This document shows positions 59,758-64,000 of a stretch of 64,000 nt of DNA, one piece after another. Positions within the stretch are counted from its first letter, which is position 1. Every line of letters starts with the position of its first letter. This DNA comes from Microbacterium sp. HD4P20 (lineage in GTDB: Bacteria; Actinomycetota; Actinomycetes; Actinomycetales; Microbacteriaceae): positions 124,001 through 188,000 of the forward strand of contig NZ_JAHZQZ020000011.1 of NCBI RefSeq assembly GCF_019449275.2. The letters are read 5' to 3'. The notes under the pieces are model-generated. The model searched no databases. It was not told where the DNA came from and saw only the letters and a program-made list of their open reading frames with translations. The position numbers and the translations under genes were made by a program.

Positions 59758-59763
59758 CGCATC

Positions 59764-60990
59764 ATGACGACGACAACGCCCGCCACCGAGGCATCCGCTT
59801 CCTCGTCGCGCTTTCCGATGCGCGCCCTGCTCATCCTGAGCTTCGCCGTGCTCGTGACGGTGACGGCAGAATCGCTTCCGGCCGGCATGATGCCCGAGAT
59901 GGCGGCCGACCTCGGGGTCTCTTCGATGCAGGTGGGACTGCTGATCTCGGTGTGGGCGCTCACGGTGATCGTGACGAGCATCCCGCTCTCGAAGGCCGTC
60001 TCACGCGTCGACCGGCGCCTCGTGGTCGGAGTGTCGCTGGGCCTCTTCGCGCTGGCCAATCTCGCGACGGCGCTCGCGCCGTCATACGGGTTCGCCTTCG
60101 CGATGCGCATCGTGGCCGCGACGGCGCACGGTGTCTTCTGGGCCGTCGTGATCGTCTATGCCAGCTCGCTGCTGGCTCCTTCCCATCTCGGTCGCGGGCT
60201 CGCGATCGTCACCGCGGGAGGCACGGCTGCCACGGTCGCGGGGCTGCCGGCTGCCACCCTGCTCGCACAGGCCATCGGGTGGCGCGCCGCCTTCGTGGTG
60301 CTGGGAGGCATCGCCCTGGTGATCGGCGTCATCGTGGTGCGGGGGATGCCGCGCTATGTGCCGGCTGCGGCGGCTCCGGAAGACCGGGCTCGCGGCTTCT
60401 GGCGGGACCCCTCCCTGCCGGCGCTGGCCGCGTTCGGCGCGGCGGCCGTCCTGATCGCCGTCGCACAGTTCGCCTCGTTCACCTACATCCGGCCCTACCT
60501 CGAGGTGTCTGCCATGATCGGCGCCGAGTGGGCCGCGGCGCTGCTGTTCGCCTACGGCCTCGCCGGCATGGTGGGAGTCGTGGCCGCCGGGCTCCTGGCG
60601 GACCGGTTCCCCCGTGGCTCGCTCGTGGCGATCCTCGCGGCGTTCGCGGTCGCATTCACGGTCCTCACCGTCGCCGCCGGCGCTGTCGCCGCGGTCGTCG
60701 GCGCGTTGCTGGTGTGGGGGTTTGCGATCGGTGCGCTCTTCCCCCTGTTGCAGACGACGCTCATGCGCATCGCCACCGAACGCACACGCACCCTCGCCAG
60801 TGCGGGGATCGTCGTGCTCTTCAACGTCGGCATCGCCGTCGGACCGTGGCTGGGTGGCGTGGTCGGGGGAGAGACCGCGCCCACCGTCATCACGGCGGTA
60901 TCGGCTTCGGCCATGGTGGTCGCTGCGGTGTTCGGGGTGGTGGGCGTGATGCTGGCAAAGGCGAGGCTGGCAGCCTCAGCGCGGGGGTGA
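59764..60990 (+). CDS. MFS transporter, DHA1/arabinose-efflux type
   Basis: Membrane protein of 408 residues with about 12 hydrophobic segments. VTVTAESLPAGMMPEMAADLGVSSMQVGLLISVWALTVIVTSIPL is typical of AraJ/YdhP-like exporters, and KAVSRVDRRLVVG is the loop 2-3. Probably an efflux pump under the divergent MerR protein. Its last bases overlap a decayed gene on the other strand. Confidence 0.9.
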   Translation: MTTTTPATEASASSSRFPMRALLILSFAVLVTVTAESLPAGMMPEMAADLGVSSMQVGLLISVWALTVIVTSIPLSKAVSRVDRRLVVGVSLGLFALANLATALAPSYGFAFAMRIVAATAHGVFWAVVIVYASSLLAPSHLGRGLAIVTAGGTAATVAGLPAATLLAQAIGWRAAFVVLGGIALVIGVIVVRGMPRYVPAAAAPEDRARGFWRDPSLPALAAFGAAAVLIAVAQFASFTYIRPYLEVSAMIGAEWAAALLFAYGLAGMVGVVAAGLLADRFPRGSLVAILAAFAVAFTVLTVAAGAVAAVVGALLVWGFAIGALFPLLQTTLMRIATERTRTLASAGIVVLFNVGIAVGPWLGGVVGGETAPTVITAVSASAMVVAAVFGVVGVMLAKARLAASARG

Positions 60991-61305
60991 CCCGGGAGTG
61001 CCGGACGTCTGAGCGACGTGGGCTCCGGCATCCACGATCCGGCCGGCCTCCACGAACAGGTCCCGCATCCAGGCGTGCTCGGGATCGCGGCCATGCACGG
61101 GATGCCACCACAGCGCGTTGGTGAGCGGGGTGGGGGTGAAGGGGAGGCGCACCACCCGCACGCCCCCGCACGGACCGCGAGGGGAGCGATGGCGGTCTGG
61201 ATCACGCCGATGCGCCGCGTGCCGGCGATGAAGTGGGTCATCGACAGGAAGCTCTCGACGATCACCTCGACGTGCGTCGAAGGGGCATCAGCGAAGACCG
61301 ATTAA
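60976..61305 (-). pseudogene. Decayed LysR-family regulator (C-terminal part, frameshifted)
   Basis: On the minus strand VEVIVESFLSMTHFIAGTRR and IGVIQTAIAPLAVRAG run in one frame; after a G-rich stretch near 61165 the sequence goes on in another frame with VRVVRLPFTPTPLTNALWWH and PVHGRDPEHAWMRDLF. These are the end of a LysR effector domain (PF-P-x4-WHP-x4-DP-HxWLR). The DNA-binding half and about 200 residues are gone. Confidence 0.7.
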
Positions 61306-61351
61306 GTTATCGCGCTCATCGATGCCGGTTATGACCGAGCCGCGGCATCCG

Positions 61352-62983
61352 TCACCGCACGCCCTTCATGAGTGCCAGCACCGGCTTGACCGAGAACCAC
61401 AGCGCGATGCCGAGGCCGATCGCGATGAAGCCGAGGATCGTGAAGTACGGCACCTCGTTGGTCGGGTCGTAGAACTGCGCGAGCCAGCCGGCGATCGAGG
61501 TGCCGAGCGCGACCGACAAGAAGTACAGCGCCACCATCTGGGTGTGGAAGTGCTGGGGTGCGAGCTTCGTCGACGCCGAGAGTCCGACCGGTGAGATGAA
61601 GAGTTCGGCGATCGTGAACACGAACAGGATGCCGACGATCGCGAGCAGCGGCGTGGAGTTCGCGGCGCCGTTCGCCCACGGCAGGAACAGCAGGAACGCG
61701 ATGCCCATGACGATCGCACCCACCGCGAATTTCACCGGCGTCGAGGGCTGGCGGGTTCCCATCTTCGTCCAGACCGCCGCGAAGACGCCGGAGAGGATGA
61801 TGACGAAGATCGGGTTGATCGAATTGACCCACGAGACCGGCATCTCCCACCCGAAGATGCTGCGGTTCAGCTGTTGATCGGAGTAGATCGTCAGGACGGT
61901 GAACTGCTGCTGATACAGCGACCAGAAGCCGACGTTCACGATGAACAGCGGGATGAAGCCGAACACGCGTGATCGCTCGACAGCGCTGATCGCGCGGGAG
62001 GCCAGGATCACGATGAAGTACGCGACCGTGGCACCGAGCGTGACCAGGATCACGATGCCGGCGAGGTTGTCGGCCCGGATCACCCCGATCAGCACCAGCG
62101 CGGCGAGAACGACCAGGCCCCCGACCGCAATGCCGACGAACAGCAGGCGCCGGTTCGCCGGCAGCGGGTTGGGCACCCGGCGCGACGACGCCGGCAGCTG
62201 CTTGCGCCCGAAGGAGTACTGGATGAGGCCCAGAGCCATGCCGACCGCGGCGGCCGCGAAGCCGGCGTGGAATCCGATCGAGGACTGCAGCAGACCGGTG
62301 ACGATCGGGCCGAAGAATGCGCCGAGGTTGATGCCGAGGTAGAAGAGTGAGAACCCGGCATCCCGGCGCGGGTCCTTCTCGGAGTACAGCGTGCCGACGA
62401 CCGACGTGGCATTGGCCTTGAGCCCGCCCGATCCGACGGCGACGAGCACCAGGCCGACGCCGAGGCCCCACACATTGGGCAGGATCGCAAGGCCGATATG
62501 CCCGAGCATGATGACGATCGCGCTGTAGAACAGCACCCGCTCAGAGCCGAGCAGGCGGTCGGCGACCCACGCGCCGAGGATGGTCGAGAGGTACACGGTG
62601 CCGCCGTAGGCGCCGACGATGCCGGTCGCCACCGACTGGTCGATTCCGAGGCCGCCCTCGGCGACCGTGTAATACATGTAGATGAGCAGGATGCCCTGCA
62701 TGCCATAGAAGCTGAAGCGCTCCCACATCTCCACGCCGAACACGTGCGCGAGCGCCCACGGCTGGCCGAAGAACCGGGTGTCGTGGTCGGAGCCGTCGTC
62801 CTCGTCGGTGGCCACGGTGGCCACGGTGGCTGCCGCATCCGTCCCGCTGGCCTCCGCCGCGCGGCGCCCCGCACGCGTCTCGGCGTACGGCTCACCCGCC
62901 GCGGTGGCGCCCTCAGGTGGTCCGACCGGAACCTGCTCCGGCTCCTGCTCGTCGTGCGGACTGCGGTCGTCGCCCCGAACCAT
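61352..62983 (-). CDS. POT/PTR-family proton-dependent peptide transporter
   Basis: Membrane protein of 543 residues. A soluble acidic N-terminus of about 70 residues is followed by the POT signature EMWERFSFYGMQGILLIYMYYTVAEGG (E-x2-E-R-F-x2-Y-G) and GGWxAD-like GAWVADRLLGSERVLFYSA; GINLGAFFGPIVTGLLQ is also typical. Imports di- and tripeptides with protons. ACAGGAG precedes the ATG; TAGCCT on the minus strand (complement of 63017-63022) is a likely -10. Confidence 0.92.
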   Translation of the reverse strand: MVRGDDRSPHDEQEPEQVPVGPPEGATAAGEPYAETRAGRRAAEASGTDAAATVATVATDEDDGSDHDTRFFGQPWALAHVFGVEMWERFSFYGMQGILLIYMYYTVAEGGLGIDQSVATGIVGAYGGTVYLSTILGAWVADRLLGSERVLFYSAIVIMLGHIGLAILPNVWGLGVGLVLVAVGSGGLKANATSVVGTLYSEKDPRRDAGFSLFYLGINLGAFFGPIVTGLLQSSIGFHAGFAAAAVGMALGLIQYSFGRKQLPASSRRVPNPLPANRRLLFVGIAVGGLVVLAALVLIGVIRADNLAGIVILVTLGATVAYFIVILASRAISAVERSRVFGFIPLFIVNVGFWSLYQQQFTVLTIYSDQQLNRSIFGWEMPVSWVNSINPIFVIILSGVFAAVWTKMGTRQPSTPVKFAVGAIVMGIAFLLFLPWANGAANSTPLLAIVGILFVFTIAELFISPVGLSASTKLAPQHFHTQMVALYFLSVALGTSIAGWLAQFYDPTNEVPYFTILGFIAIGLGIALWFSVKPVLALMKGVR

Positions 62984-63064
62984 GACTCGCTCCTGTCACC
63001 CCTGACAATGAGGTCAGGCTAGCGCTCAGGTCCGTCCCTCGTCAGTAGGCGGCGAGCGGGAGTC

Positions 63065-64000
63065 TCAGTTGCGGAGGGACGGATGCCGCTCCTCCGGCGC
63101 TCGCCGGGACGGGATGAACAGTCCGATGCCGAGGGCGATGATCGCGGCCGCTCCGCCGAGGATGAGCGAGATCGTGAATCCCTGCGACGTCGGAACGGGC
63201 ACCCCTTCGAAGTCGACGGCGTAGCTGGCCAGCACCGCGCCGATGACGGCGGCGGCCGTGCTCGTGCCGAGGGAGCGGAACAGCGCGTTCAGGCCATTGG
63301 ATGCGCCGGTCTCGCTCTGCGGCACGGAGCGCATGATGAGCATCGGCATCGATGCATAGCCGAAGCCGATGCCCGCGCCGATGAGGATGTTCGCGACGAC
63401 GAGGTGCCAGACCTCGGAGGAGAACAGCAGCGTGAAGCCGTACGCCACGATGAGCGAGATCGCGCCGAGGAGCAGCAGGAGCTTGGGCCCGGTGCGTTGC
63501 GCGATGCGCCCGGCGATCGGGGAGAGCAGCATCATCACAAGCCCCGACGGCATGACCACCAGGCTCGCCGCCAGGAGCGAGAGCCCGAACCCCGCACCGG
63601 TGGCGACGGGCAGCTCGAGCATCTGCGGATACACGACATTCGACGCGAACAGCGAGAACCCCATCGCGATCGAGGCGATGTTGGTCAGCAGCACCGCGGG
63701 GCGCGCGGCGACGCGAAGATCCAGGAGAGGCTCGGCGATGCGCAGTTCGAACCAGCCCCACAGCAGCAGCACCGCCAGACCGCCGAGGCCCGAGAGGAGC
63801 ACCGCGGGCGATGCCCAGCCCCATTCGTTGCCGCGTGAGATCGCGAGCAGCACGCCGACGAGGCCGACGGCGAGCCCGGCGGCACCGACGAAGTCGAAGC
63901 GGCCCGCGGTGCGCAGCACGCTCACCGGCACGACCCACAGCACCAGCACGAACACGACCGCGCCGAGGACCGCCGCCATCCAGAACAGCATGTGCCAGTC
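63065..64000 (-). CDS. MFS transporter, DHA2 (14-helix) type, C-terminal part (partial)
   Basis: The gene runs out of the window; 311 residues are visible, starting inside (DWHMLFWMAAVLGAVVFVLVLWVVP). About nine hydrophobic segments remain, with ASLVVMPSGLVMMLLSPIAGRIAQRTGPK and NGLNALFRSLGTSTAAAVIGAVLA, usual for the second half of EmrB/QacA-type exporters. Confidence 0.87.
   Translation of the reverse strand, partial: DWHMLFWMAAVLGAVVFVLVLWVVPVSVLRTAGRFDFVGAAGLAVGLVGVLLAISRGNEWGWASPAVLLSGLGGLAVLLLWGWFELRIAEPLLDLRVAARPAVLLTNIASIAMGFSLFASNVVYPQMLELPVATGAGFGLSLLAASLVVMPSGLVMMLLSPIAGRIAQRTGPKLLLLLGAISLIVAYGFTLLFSSEVWHLVVANILIGAGIGFGYASMPMLIMRSVPQSETGASNGLNALFRSLGTSTAAAVIGAVLASYAVDFEGVPVPTSQGFTISLILGGAAAIIALGIGLFIPSRRAPEERHPSLRN

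Overview
The window is about 64 kb of GC-rich (roughly 70%) chromosome from an actinobacterium, most likely a Microbacterium-like member of the Microbacteriaceae. This rests on codon use, frequent GGATGCC/GCATCC words, many GTG starts, 4-bp stop/start overlaps, short TAnnnT promoters that give leaderless messages, and the mix of IclR, MarR, PadR and PaaX regulators. I see no rRNA, tRNA, CRISPR array, phage gene or insertion sequence. The window is an accessory catabolic island: importers, regulators and oxidative or CoA-linked enzymes.

Layout. (1) 1-7708, plus strand: end of a solute-binding protein, polar amino acid ABC permease and ATPase, a CapA-like metallophosphatase, a CaiB-type CoA-transferase, two proteins of the 2-hydroxyacyl-CoA dehydratase fold that lack the cluster cysteines, and an MFS exporter, in one run of overlapping genes. 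(2) 7752-12465, minus strand: MarR, PadR, and a metF-purU-ligM operon for tetrahydrofolate-dependent O-demethylation, with a clear promoter/operator. (3) 12504-21520: Opp-type ABC importer, IclR regulator, UGSC-family protein with its partner, and an SDR; three matching dyads suggest one IclR regulon. (4) 21496-32113: MarR, aldehyde dehydrogenase, split transketolase, zinc alcohol dehydrogenase, ribose-type ABC importer, SDR, sugar epimerase-like protein. (5) 32176-38514: nitrate/sulfonate/taurine-type ABC importer with a PaaX-like regulator, then a TetR/hydrolase pair behind a 38-bp palindrome. (6) 38606-43072: hydroxycinnamate operon like couNOML with divergent couR. (7) 43176-59263: two CynX/NimT-type MFS carriers, pobA, two IclR regulators, pcaHGBDC, pcaIJF, a FchA-like cyclodeaminase, PcaR-like regulator and a second purU. 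(8) 59299-64000: MerR/MFS pair, decayed LysR gene, POT peptide carrier, and the end of a DHA2-type MFS gene.

How the parts fit. Regions 2, 6 and 7 make a nearly complete funnel for lignin-derived aromatics. CoA-linked side-chain removal turns p-coumarate into 4-hydroxybenzoate and, if the enzymes accept it, ferulate into vanillate. PobA and LigM convert those to protocatechuate, the pca genes carry it to succinyl-CoA and acetyl-CoA, and MetF, a cyclohydrolase candidate and two PurU copies dispose of the methyl group as formate. Regions 1, 3 and 4 are less well explained. The Cys-less dehydratase-like pair, the UGSC module with its regulon, and the split-transketolase cluster with no visible kinase are the best candidates for undescribed chemistry.
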